DNA of 64,000 nt from Kitasatospora sp. MAA19 (GTDB taxonomy: Bacteria > Actinomycetota > Actinomycetes > Streptomycetales > Streptomycetaceae). The stretch's first letter is position 1. Each line of letters opens with the position of its first letter. The stretch covers positions 124,001 to 188,000 of the forward strand of contig NZ_JARXYZ010000001.1 in assembly GCF_029894125.1 (NCBI RefSeq), given 5' to 3'. The notes below the pieces were generated by a model. It worked only from the letters and a program-made list of their open reading frames with translations, was not told where the DNA came from and made no database searches. The position numbers and the translations under genes are program-made. Shown here piece by piece: positions 35,429-43,475 of the stretch.

Positions 35429-36007
35429 ATGACCACGATGCTCGATCGTGCGACGACGCCCGCCGCCCCGGATTCCACCGCACGGCTCTCCCTCACGCCC
35501 AGTGGCGTGCGGCCCGGCCGCCTGGACGGGTCCTGGTGGCCCCGCTCGCGTGATCTCCTCCTCGAACTCCCCGCCCTGGCCGCCGCACTCGACGAACGGT
35601 GGGGCCGGGTCACCCGGATCACCGTGAACCCCGCGCAGTGGCCCGTCATCCCCCGGCGGATCCCGGTCACCGGGCACACCGTCCACGCGGGCTGGTTCAC
35701 CACCGAGCAGGACGAGCACACGATCGCGGTGTTCTCGTACGCCCCGCGCCGGCTGAACCTGCTGGTCGTCCCGCCGGAGACGGACGCCGTCGATGCCGCC
35801 CGGCTGATGGCCGAAGCCGCCCGTCCCGCGAACACCATGGCCGCGAGCGGTCTGCTCGCCGTGGAGACGGGTGGCGGCACGCAGGGGCCGGAGTCCCGTT
35901 CCGACTTCCTGCCGTCGGCCGTCGCTCCGTCCGGCGGCGCCGGTGAGGCCCTCAGGCGGGCGGATGTCGCCCGCAGCCGGGCCACCTCCTGGCCGGTACC
36001 CGCGTAG
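35429..36007 (+). CDS. DUF5994 family protein
   Basis: A 192-residue protein from ATG 35429, chosen because the family motif RLDGSWWPRSRDLLLELPAL follows about 35 residues later. Also visible are HTVHAGWFTTEQDEHTIAVF and LNLLVVPPET. The function of DUF5994 is unknown. A second copy lies at 36729-37220 and a SpoIIE-type phosphatase follows, suggesting a stress-response neighbourhood. The C-terminal 40 residues are low complexity. Confidence 0.82.
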   Translation: MTTMLDRATTPAAPDSTARLSLTPSGVRPGRLDGSWWPRSRDLLLELPALAAALDERWGRVTRITVNPAQWPVIPRRIPVTGHTVHAGWFTTEQDEHTIAVFSYAPRRLNLLVVPPETDAVDAARLMAEAARPANTMAASGLLAVETGGGTQGPESRSDFLPSAVAPSGGAGEALRRADVARSRATSWPVPA

Positions 36008-36048
36008 CCGGCGGGGCGGGAGCCGCCCGCCACGGCCGCGGAGCCGGG

Positions 36049-36098
36049 TGTGTCACTCGCGTGACCATTCGGCTGTGTCACTCGCGTGACCATTCGGC
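36049..36098. repeat. Perfect 25-bp tandem duplication at a gene end
   Basis: Two identical 25-bp units (36049-36073 and 36074-36098) contain the last codons and the TGA of the small minus-strand gene. The gene therefore ends at the stop of the inner unit, and the outer unit is non-coding. Confidence 0.9.
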
Positions 36099-36329
36099 CT
36101 CGGCCTGGGGCCGGCCGGCGATGTCGGCCCCGTCCCAGAGGCGGATCCTGATCGCCCGCGGGCCGGGCGCGGGCAGGGAGAGCGTGCGCACGAACACGTC
36201 CCGCAGGTGGTTGGCCGCCCGCTGGGGCGGCCCGTCGTACTCCAGCGGATCCGGCATGGGAGCGCCGTCCCGCCGGGACCAGCGGCCGTCGTCGTCCTGC
36301 GTCTCCAGAACCCATCGGTAGTGCCGCAT
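36078..36329 (-). CDS. Small conserved-looking hypothetical protein
   Basis: An 83-residue protein beginning MRHYRWVLETQDDDGRW and ending in DGADIAGRPQAEAEW. It is charged, with no membrane segment and no recognised domain. Codon use and the regular fold-like pattern support a real gene. It lies in a group of small stress-type genes on the minus strand. Confidence 0.6.
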   Translation of the reverse strand: MRHYRWVLETQDDDGRWSRRDGAPMPDPLEYDGPPQRAANHLRDVFVRTLSLPAPGPRAIRIRLWDGADIAGRPQAEAEWSRE

Positions 36330-36426
36330 CCTGGCCTCCCGTGCCGACGTTCCCGCCCCCGGACACGACGGTAGGGGCGGGGCGGATCGGCCGCGACCGG
36401 TGGACCGCGCCCGGAACGGACCGCCG

Positions 36427-36672
36427 TCAGTACTCGGCGCCGCCTCGCAGGTAGCTGCCGACGACCTGGAGCCACGCCCCGGGGCCGAAGCAGACCTCGA
36501 TCCGGTACGGCGTGTCCTCGAAGACCCGCAGGACGCGCAGCGCACCGCTCGGATGCAGGTCGTACTCGAAGGTGACGCCGTCCGCACCGTCCTCGTACTG
36601 CATGTCCAGCGGACCCTTCGAGGGCTCCTCCGGCGCCCGGGCGTCGGCCGAGAGTTTCACGTAGACGGACAT
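36427..36672 (-). CDS. Small hypothetical protein
   Basis: An 81-residue protein beginning MSVYVKLSADARAPEEPSKG, with strands FEYDLHPSGALRVLRVF and YRIEVCFGPGAWLQVVG. I do not recognise the family. Its placement between two other small minus-strand genes and its alternating hydrophobic pattern support coding. It is probably a small beta-rich soluble protein. Confidence 0.6.
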   Translation of the reverse strand: MSVYVKLSADARAPEEPSKGPLDMQYEDGADGVTFEYDLHPSGALRVLRVFEDTPYRIEVCFGPGAWLQVVGSYLRGGAEY

Positions 36673-36728
36673 CTCGCTGCCCAGCCTTTCCTGTCTGCCC
36701 GAGGAGCCCGGCCCGCGAGGCCCGTCCC

Positions 36729-37220
36729 TCAGGACCCTTCGCCCGGCGGGTCGGCGCCGATGCCGGTGGCGACGAGGATCTGCCGTGCCGAGTCGGTTCC
36801 GTCGGCCTCGACCGCGCGTGCCATCGCGGACAGGGCCGCCTCCTGGCTCGCCTGCGGGGGGACGACGAGCAGGCTGAAGTGATCGCGGTCGCCCCGCGTG
36901 ACGATCACCGTGTCGTCACCGACCGGGTACCGGTCGATGTGCACCGACCGGCCGTCGACGACCAGCCGGGCCGGCACGTCGTCCCAGGCTTCAGCGTCCA
37001 GCCCGACGCTCGCCACGGGGCCGAGGTGTTCGGTCAACGCCCTGACCAGACCTGGCAGTTCGACTCCGATGTCCCGCGAGCGCGGCCACCACGCGCCGTC
37101 GAGCACACCCTCGCGCGACTGGGTGGTCTCCAGGCGCAACAGGACCGTCCCCGGCTTCGCGGCCTGCCGGAACCGGTCCGGCAGAAGTCCCGGGAGCGCA
37201 GCACCGGTTTCGTCCGACAT
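36729..37220 (-). CDS. DUF5994 family protein
   Basis: A 163-residue protein with the family signature VLDGAWWPRSRDIGVELPGL, then RSVHIDRYPVGDDTVIV and FSLLVVPPQAS. It is a paralogue of the protein encoded at 35429-36007. Function unknown. It is separated from the SpoIIE phosphatase gene by 170 bp. Confidence 0.85.
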   Translation of the reverse strand: MSDETGAALPGLLPDRFRQAAKPGTVLLRLETTQSREGVLDGAWWPRSRDIGVELPGLVRALTEHLGPVASVGLDAEAWDDVPARLVVDGRSVHIDRYPVGDDTVIVTRGDRDHFSLLVVPPQASQEAALSAMARAVEADGTDSARQILVATGIGADPPGEGS

Positions 37221-37390
37221 GGCTCGCCACCTGTCCGTGGACGCACGCCGACCCCACCGAGCGGGGGCCGACCGTTGGGGAGCGGCGGCCGGGCCGCCCC
37301 GATATCCCCACGGTACTCCGCCCGCACCGCGCCGATCGGGCCGGTCGGGCCGGTCAGGGGTGCCGGCGCGGGGGTGCCGACCCGCTCAGC

Positions 37391-38596
37391 TCAGCGCCAC
37401 TCGATCAGGAACAGGGTGGCGTCGTCGCTCGTGCGCCCGCCCCGCTTCTCCTTCAGGACATGGGAGAGCGCGCGCACCACGGCCCGCACCCCGGCCTGCG
37501 AGCGCTCGACCCGGTTGACCCAGTCGATGAGCTGCTCCTCCCCGAACTGCTCCCCGCCGGGCTCGCGCTCCTCGACCAGGCCGTCGGTGAAGCACAGGAC
37601 CCGGTCACCGTGCCGCAGTACCCGCTCGCTGATCACCGGCTCCTCGCCGCCGAAGCCGACCGGCAGGGTGGTCTCGCTCTCCAGCCGCTCGACGACGACG
37701 TGGTCGCGGATCAGCAGCGGCTGGGGATGGCCGGCGTTGACCCACTGCAGGTGGCCGGTCAGGGTGTCCAGGCGCATCATCTGCGCGGTGACGAAGTGGT
37801 CCGGCCCGAACTGCTCGGCGATCGCCCGGTCCATGAACGCGTAGATCTCGGCCAGTCCGATGTCGGCGCGCCGGGCGTGCCGGTACGCGCCGATGGCGAC
37901 GGTCGCCATGGTCGCGGCGTCGAGCCCGTGGCCCATGGCGTCGATCGTGGCCACGTGCAGGAGGTCGTCGTTGAGCGCGTAGTCGAAGCTGTCACCGGCC
38001 ACCTGGTAGGCGGGTTCGAGGATGCCGGCCACGGCGACCCGGTGGACGGTCATCGACAGCGGCGGCAGCAGCGACCACTGGATCTCGGCGGCCACACCCA
38101 TCGGTTCGAGGCGCCGGGCCTGGAAGATCCGGTCGGTGTAGCCGCTCTTGGTGACCAGCAGATCGGCAGCCAGGGCGGCGAGGCGCCGCAACAGCCGCCG
38201 GTCCTCGTCATCGACGGTATCCAGCGTGAGGGCCAGCACCCCCACCTCGTCGCCGCCGTCCAGCAACGGCAGGTACACCCGCACCCCGTCGGCCTGCGCC
38301 TCCTCGACGGAGGCACCGCGCAGGAACGCCGCACCCGCGGGGGAACCGTCGATCGGCACCGGCTCCCCGGCGGCCGACCCCAGCCCCGACAGCGGCGCCA
38401 GCACCAGCTGGCCGTAGTCCTGCAGCAGGAGCGCCGGGTCACGGCCGCCGAGCCCGCGCACCACGTCGGCGACCAGCGGGGCGATCAGCTGGGGCGGCAG
38501 CTCATGGGCCCGATCGAGCAGCGCGCCCAGCAGACGCTCGCCGCGCCCCTCCGACCAGTCCGGCCCCGCTGCGCCGGACGACCGCTCACCGCGCAT
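37391..38596 (-). CDS. SpoIIE-type PP2C phosphatase with GAF-like domain
   Basis: A 401-residue protein with an N-terminal GAF-like region (about 20-155, VRVYLPLLDGGDEVGVLAL). A PP2C/SpoIIE domain from AAEIQWSLLPPLS carries metal ligands in VAGDSFDYAL and DAMGHGLDAA, and LCFTDGLVEER. It is a candidate phosphatase of the anti-anti-sigma network. No histidine-kinase-like anti-sigma domain is present in it or beside it. Confidence 0.9.
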   Translation of the reverse strand: MRGERSSGAAGPDWSEGRGERLLGALLDRAHELPPQLIAPLVADVVRGLGGRDPALLLQDYGQLVLAPLSGLGSAAGEPVPIDGSPAGAAFLRGASVEEAQADGVRVYLPLLDGGDEVGVLALTLDTVDDEDRRLLRRLAALAADLLVTKSGYTDRIFQARRLEPMGVAAEIQWSLLPPLSMTVHRVAVAGILEPAYQVAGDSFDYALNDDLLHVATIDAMGHGLDAATMATVAIGAYRHARRADIGLAEIYAFMDRAIAEQFGPDHFVTAQMMRLDTLTGHLQWVNAGHPQPLLIRDHVVVERLESETTLPVGFGGEEPVISERVLRHGDRVLCFTDGLVEEREPGGEQFGEEQLIDWVNRVERSQAGVRAVVRALSHVLKEKRGGRTSDDATLFLIEWR

Positions 38597-38849
38597 CCTC
38601 GCTCACCGCCGTCCTCCTCCGGTCGCGGCACTCGGCACCGGCTCGATCGGCCCGACACCCCGGCGCAGTTCGCCGGGGCGGGTCCTTCCATTACGCCCGA
38701 CGGCAGTGCATCGCGCCCCCGGTCGCCCGCCGGTACGGCCGCCGGGTCGGGCGGAGCACAGCCGGCGGTCCGGGCCTTCGTCGTTCCCAGGGCTGCGGAT
38801 CACGCTCTTCCTTCCGTCCTCCTGCGGCCTTCTGTCCGGCGGCCGGCGT
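38597..38849. other. Gene-free stretch
   Basis: No credible coding sequence is seen between the phosphatase and the MFS gene. A 20-bp segment (38767-38786, GGTCCGGGCCTTCGTCG inside) matches the right half of the terminators after attachment copies 4 and 5, without the left half. Confidence 0.5.
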
Positions 38850-38882
38850 ATGTCATCATCTGAAGACATCAACTGATGACAT
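38850..38882. promoter_or_regulatory. Inverted-repeat operator upstream of MFS-TetR operon
   Basis: Perfect 9-bp arms ATGTCATCA and TGATGACAT are separated by 15 bp, about 95 bp before the MFS start. It is a likely binding site of the TetR protein encoded at the end of the operon. Confidence 0.6.
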
Positions 38883-38977
38883 CGCGCGCTGCGCGCATCC
38901 CCGGGATGCCCGGACGGCGGGTGCGGCGTGCGGTCTCCGGTTCAGGCAATCGATCTCCGGCAAGGGAGGGCGCGTCC

Positions 38978-40474
38978 ATGGAGAGCCCCAGCGGACGTGA
39001 GCGGGCTCTGGTGCCCGTCCTGGTGTTCCTCAGCGCCGTGGTGGCGGTGATCAGCAGCCTCGGTGCGCCGATGATCCCGACCATCGCGGCCGTCGACCAC
39101 GTGTCGCTCTCCGAGGCGCAGTGGTCGCTGACCATCACCATGCTGGTCGGGGCCCTCACCACTCCGGTGCTGGGTCGCCTGGGCGACGGCCCGGCCCGGC
39201 GTACGGTCACGCTCACCGCGGCCGCGGTCGTGGTCCTCGGGAGCGTGCTGGCCGCACTGCCGCTCGGCTTCGGCTGGCTGCTCGTGGGACGCGCACTGCA
39301 GGGTGTCGGGCTCGGACTGACCCCGCTGGCCATCGCCACCGCGCGGGACAGCCTGCCCGCCGCGGCCTCCCGCTCGGCGGTCGCGCTGCTCTCCATCACC
39401 ACCGTCGCCGGGGTCGGCCTCGGCTACCCGATCACCGGCCTGATCGCCGAATCCTTCGGCATCCACGCGGGCTTCTGGTTCGGCGCCGTGATCAGCGCCC
39501 TGGCCCTGGCGCTGGCCGCCCTGGTCCTGCCGCCGACCACGGACCGTGCACGGCGCCCGCTGGACGCGCTCGGCGCCGCGCTGCTCGGCCTGGCGCTGGT
39601 CGGACTGCTGCTGGTGCTCAGCGAGGGCGAGACCTGGGGCTGGGCCAGCGCCCGCCTGTGGACGGTGGCCGCCGTCTCCCTCCTGCTGCTGATCACCTGG
39701 ATATGGCACGAACTGCGCACCGCCCACCCGCTGGTCGACCTGCGCAGCCTGACCAACCCCGTCGTGCTGACCGCGGACGTGGCCGGCCTGGTCGCGGGCG
39801 TCGGGATGTACCTGCTGATGTCGCTGGTGATCCGCTACGTCCAGACCCCGACCGGCACCGGCTACGGCCTGGGCGCCTCGGTCGTGGTCGCCGGCCTCGT
39901 GCTGCTGCCGTTCTCGGCGCTCAGCCTGCTGTCCAGCAAGGTGGTCCCGGTCCTCGCCCGGCGCACCTCGTCCGCCCTGGTGCTGCCGCTGGGTTGTGCG
40001 ATCTCGCTGGTCTCGATGCTGTTCTTCCTGTTCGCCCGCGACCACTTGTGGGAGCTCCTGGTGGTGATGGGGATCGCCGGACTCGGTGTCAGCTGCACCT
40101 TCGCCGTGATGCCGGGGTTGATCGTCAACGCGGTACCCGCCCACGAGGTCGGCAGCGCGGTCAGCTTCAACCAGGTGCTGCGCTACGTCGGCTACTCCAC
40201 CGGCAGCGCGCTGTGCGGCGCCGTGCTCCAGGCGCACACCGAGCCCGGACGGCGACTGCCCACTGACGGCGGCTACCGGGACGCGGCGCTGATCGGCTGT
40301 GCGGTGTGGGTGGTGATCGGGCTGGTTACGATCGTCCTGCCGCGGCTCAGTGCCGTGACCGCCTCCCGCAGGGGTGCGTGCGTGGACGAGGAGCTGATGG
40401 TGGACGAGAGCATCGCCGACGGCGTGGCCGGCGAGGGCGAGGTGCCCGTCCTGCGGGCCGGGGCCGAGCGGTGA
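38978..40474 (+). CDS. MFS transporter
   Basis: A 498-residue transporter from ATG 38978 after AAGGGAGGG. About 14 membrane segments can be placed. The loop motif between helices 2 and 3 is LGRLGDGPARRTV, and helix 5 holds the antiporter-like VAGVGLGYPITG. Probably a drug/proton antiporter. Its stop overlaps the GTG start of a TetR gene, so it is likely self-regulated through that repressor. Confidence 0.9.
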   Translation: MESPSGRERALVPVLVFLSAVVAVISSLGAPMIPTIAAVDHVSLSEAQWSLTITMLVGALTTPVLGRLGDGPARRTVTLTAAAVVVLGSVLAALPLGFGWLLVGRALQGVGLGLTPLAIATARDSLPAAASRSAVALLSITTVAGVGLGYPITGLIAESFGIHAGFWFGAVISALALALAALVLPPTTDRARRPLDALGAALLGLALVGLLLVLSEGETWGWASARLWTVAAVSLLLLITWIWHELRTAHPLVDLRSLTNPVVLTADVAGLVAGVGMYLLMSLVIRYVQTPTGTGYGLGASVVVAGLVLLPFSALSLLSSKVVPVLARRTSSALVLPLGCAISLVSMLFFLFARDHLWELLVVMGIAGLGVSCTFAVMPGLIVNAVPAHEVGSAVSFNQVLRYVGYSTGSALCGAVLQAHTEPGRRLPTDGGYRDAALIGCAVWVVIGLVTIVLPRLSAVTASRRGACVDEELMVDESIADGVAGEGEVPVLRAGAER

Positions 40475-41088
40475 CCGAGGCCGCCCCCGGGACCGACCCC
40501 ACCACCCCCGGCGGCGATCGGCCGGAGCCGGGGGCACCCCGACGCCGGGACGCCGCCCGCAGCCGGGAGCTCCTGATCCGGGCGGCGATGGAACTCTTCG
40601 CGGATCGCGGTTTCGAGCGCACCACCACCCGGGAGATCGGTGAACGGGCCGGTGTGGACCCGGCGTTGATCGCCCGGTACTTCGGCGGCAAGACACAGCT
40701 CTACCTGGCCACCGTCCGCGTCGAGCTGGGCGACTCCGTACCTGCCGACCTCCTGGAGGAGGACCGCTTGCGCGGTCTGCTGGAGCGTTTCTCCCAACGC
40801 GGTCCCGGCCCCTCCTTCCAGGCCGCGGTCCTGCCCGGCGACCGGACCGAGGTACAGCAGGCCGCCCGCACCTATCTCCACGAGCGGCTGGTGGAGCCGC
40901 TGCGCGACCGCTTCGCCGCCGAGCAGGTGGACCGTCCGCAGTTGCGGGCCGAACTGGCGGCGGCAGCCTTCGCAGGGATCATCCTGGCTCGATCCAGCGG
41001 GGCCTTCGGCGAACTCGCCGCGGCCGAACCCGAGGAGTTGCTGCCGCTTCTGCACGACCTGCTGGCCGCAAGCCGCCCGACCCGGTAA
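40471..41088 (+). CDS. TetR-family repressor
   Basis: A 205-residue regulator starting at GTG in a GTGA overlap. The N-terminal HTH reads LFADRGFERTTTREIGERAG then PALIARYFGGKTQLYL. The C-terminal ligand domain is unassigned. It most likely represses the upstream MFS gene through the inverted repeat at 38850-38882. Confidence 0.93.
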   Translation: MTEAAPGTDPTTPGGDRPEPGAPRRRDAARSRELLIRAAMELFADRGFERTTTREIGERAGVDPALIARYFGGKTQLYLATVRVELGDSVPADLLEEDRLRGLLERFSQRGPGPSFQAAVLPGDRTEVQQAARTYLHERLVEPLRDRFAAEQVDRPQLRAELAAAAFAGIILARSSGAFGELAAAEPEELLPLLHDLLAASRPTR

Positions 41089-41157
41089 CGGAGTCCGGCC
41101 CCGGATCCAGGCACCACCAGCCGAAGGGCGCGGCGAGCGGCGACCCGCCGGTGGTCC

Positions 41158-42126
41158 TCAGGCATAGCGAGCCGCGAGGGTGCGGACGGTGGTGGCGATC
41201 CGGGCTCGCAGGGACTGCGGTTGGAGGACTTCCAGGTCGGTGCCCAGCTTGAGGAATTCGCCGTGGGCGTGGTCGACCGACTCGATGGGGACGGTCGCCA
41301 CCGTCCAGCCGTCGGTGTCCAGGGCGCCGGTGGTGGCGACCGCATCGGCAACCGCGTGCCCGAGCTGCTCCCGCACCCGACCGACCCCGCGCGGCGACAA
41401 GCGCACCACCGCCTCTCCGGTGTGCAGTCGCGCGTGGAAGTCGGACAGCTGCGCCTGCCAGTGCGCGCCCAGATCGAAGCCAGGAGGCGTCGAGAACTCC
41501 TCGTCCAGCAGCCGCAGTTCGAGGATCTTGTCGACCCGGTAGGTACGCGGGTCGCCCCCGCTCGCCGCCACCAGGTACCACCTCCCGGCCTTGAGCACCA
41601 ACCCGTACGGCTCCAGCCGCCGCTCGACCTCCTCCGGTGCCGTCCACCGGCGGTAGCGAACCGAGATCACCCGTCGCCCCCACACCGCCGCCGCCACTGC
41701 CGGCAGGTGCGGCGTCTCGTCGCCGTTCCCGTACCAGCCGGGCGCGTCCAGGAGGAAGCGTTCCTGGATCCGCCCCGCGCGTTCGCGCAGTTCGGCCGGC
41801 AACGCGGCCCGCAGCTTCAGCTGAGCGGCCGCCAACACCTCGCCGAGACCCAACTCGGCCGCCGGCCCGGGCAGCGCGGCCAGGAACGCCGCCTGTGCCT
41901 CGTCCGCCGTCAGCCCGGTCAGCCGGGTCCGGTACCCGTCGAGCAGCCGGTACCCACCCGCGTGCCCTGCCTCCCCGAACAGCGGGATGCCGGCCGTACC
42001 GAGCGCCTCCACGTCCCGGTAGACCGTCCTCACGGAAACCTCCAGCTCCTCGGCGAGCTGCTGCGCGGTCATCCGTCCACGGGTCTGCAACAGCAGCAAC
42101 AGGGAGATCAACCGGTCGGCACGCAT
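41158..42126 (-). CDS. YafY/WYL-domain transcriptional regulator
   Basis: A 322-residue regulator from ATG 42126. The N-terminal DeoR-like HTH (MTAQQLAEELEVSVRTVYRDV) is followed by a WYL domain (VERRLEPYGLVLKAGRWYLVA) and a C-terminal WCX-like extension. WYL domains sense ligands such as nucleotides. It is divergent from two small genes (42201-43279) that it probably controls. Confidence 0.92.
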   Translation of the reverse strand: MRADRLISLLLLLQTRGRMTAQQLAEELEVSVRTVYRDVEALGTAGIPLFGEAGHAGGYRLLDGYRTRLTGLTADEAQAAFLAALPGPAAELGLGEVLAAAQLKLRAALPAELRERAGRIQERFLLDAPGWYGNGDETPHLPAVAAAVWGRRVISVRYRRWTAPEEVERRLEPYGLVLKAGRWYLVAASGGDPRTYRVDKILELRLLDEEFSTPPGFDLGAHWQAQLSDFHARLHTGEAVVRLSPRGVGRVREQLGHAVADAVATTGALDTDGWTVATVPIESVDHAHGEFLKLGTDLEVLQPQSLRARIATTVRTLAARYA

Positions 42127-42200
42127 GACGGCAAGTATCCGCCGGTGCTTCTCCCTCACCTGACAGGAGATGTCAGTGAAGTACTCCTACTCTCCACCGC

Positions 42201-42668
42201 ATGGACGACTTCGACTTCCTTCACGGCGTCTGGGACGTGGCCAACCGCCGCCTCGCCGAGCCGCTGTCCGACCGGAGCGACGACTGGCAGGAGTTCCCCG
42301 GTCGGGCGTTCGTGCGCCCGCTGTTCGGTGGCGCCGGAAACATCGACGAGATCACCTTCCCGACGCTCGGCTACCAGGGCGTGACGCTGCGCCTGTACGA
42401 CCCGGAGCGGAAGCAGTGGGCCATTCACTGGTCGGACAGCCGCAGCGGCCGGCTCGACCCGCCGGTGACGGGCTCGTTCACGGGAGACCGGGGTGATTTC
42501 CACGGGGATGACGCGTACGGGGGTCGCGCCATCCGGGTCCACTTCACCTGGCTCCGGCTCGGCCACGACACGGCCCGCTGGGAGCAGGAGTTCTCGGCGG
42601 ACGGCGGTCGCAGCTGGGAGCGCAACTGGGTGATGGACCTCAGCCGTGTCCGGGGAGCGGAAGCGTGA
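42201..42668 (+). CDS. Hypothetical protein, DUF1579-like
   Basis: A 155-residue soluble protein starting MDDFDFLHGVWDVANRRL. Strands such as GVTLRLYDPERKQWAIHWSD and WEQEFSADGGRSWERNW recall the lipocalin-like DUF1579 fold. It is probably a small-molecule-binding protein; no catalytic residues are obvious. It overlaps the NIPSNAP gene by 4 bp and is divergent from the WYL regulator. Confidence 0.75.
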   Translation: MDDFDFLHGVWDVANRRLAEPLSDRSDDWQEFPGRAFVRPLFGGAGNIDEITFPTLGYQGVTLRLYDPERKQWAIHWSDSRSGRLDPPVTGSFTGDRGDFHGDDAYGGRAIRVHFTWLRLGHDTARWEQEFSADGGRSWERNWVMDLSRVRGAEA

Positions 42669-43279
42669 GCATCGTCGAGCTGCGTCAGTACACCCTCCAC
42701 CCCGGAGCGCGGGACACCCTGGTCTCCCTGTTCGAGCGGGAGTTCGTGGCCGGACAGGAGTCCGTCGGCATCACGCTCGGCGGCCGTTTCCTCGACGTGG
42801 ACGACCCGGACCGCTTCGTCTGGCTGCGGGCCTTCCCCGACATGGCGGCCCGCGCCCGCGCGCTGAGCGCGTTCTACTACGGTCCGGTCTGGCAGACCCA
42901 CCGGGACGAGGCCAACGCGACCATGCTCGACTCGGACAACGTCCTGCTGCTCGACGGCCCCGGCTTCACCGCGCCACCGGACGCCGAGGCGGTCACCCTC
43001 ACCATCTGTCACCCGAGGCAGCCGGATTTCGCCGAGTACTTCACGCGGCACGTACGCCCCGCGCTGGCCGCCGCCGGCCTGCCGCCACTCGGCGTCCACC
43101 GCACCGAACATGCCGAGAACAACTTCCCGGCCCTGCCGGTCCGCACCGGCGAGGACGTCCTCCTCTGGTTCACCGCCGGCGCCGCGGCACCCGCCCTGCC
43201 CTGGGCCGATGAGCTGCCGCCCCGACTGCACACCGCTCCGCGGCACCTGCGCCTGGAACCGGTCGGATCGACGTGGTGA
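42665..43279 (+). CDS. NIPSNAP-family protein
   Basis: A 204-residue protein starting at GTG in a GTGA overlap. The N-terminal NIPSNAP ferredoxin-like fold reads VELRQYTLHPGARDTLVSLFE, then DRFVWLRAFPDMAARA. A second, diverged repeat follows. The role in bacteria is unclear; family members often accompany small-molecule metabolism. Translationally coupled to the preceding gene. Confidence 0.87.
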   Translation: MSIVELRQYTLHPGARDTLVSLFEREFVAGQESVGITLGGRFLDVDDPDRFVWLRAFPDMAARARALSAFYYGPVWQTHRDEANATMLDSDNVLLLDGPGFTAPPDAEAVTLTICHPRQPDFAEYFTRHVRPALAAAGLPPLGVHRTEHAENNFPALPVRTGEDVLLWFTAGAAAPALPWADELPPRLHTAPRHLRLEPVGSTW

Positions 43280-43423
43280 CCGTGGTGACCGGCTGACAGG
43301 GTGATTCACCCGGCCGAGGCTCCCGATCGTCCGGTCGGGGTGTCCGATTCGTTCAAGACGAGGCGTTCGGGCGCCGCGTACGCGGGGAGCACGGCGCGTT
43401 CAGGGGCCATGGGACAAAGGCTA

Positions 43424-43463
43424 CGGGCCCGGGTACCGGCGTCGCCGCCGGTACCCGGGCCCG
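43424..43463. terminator. Bidirectional terminator
   Basis: A perfect 17-bp stem (CGGGCCCGGGTACCGGC with its complement) closes a 6-nt loop between two convergent genes. It has no T-run, as is common in streptomycetes. Confidence 0.75.
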
Positions 43464-43475
43464 CTCCCGACAGGC

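Noticed and set aside
38603..38872. Small minus-strand open frame of 89 codons before the MFS gene
   Set aside because: Composition is Arg/Pro/Gly-rich as in non-coding high-GC frames, with no ribosome binding site, and it would span the operator-like palindrome.
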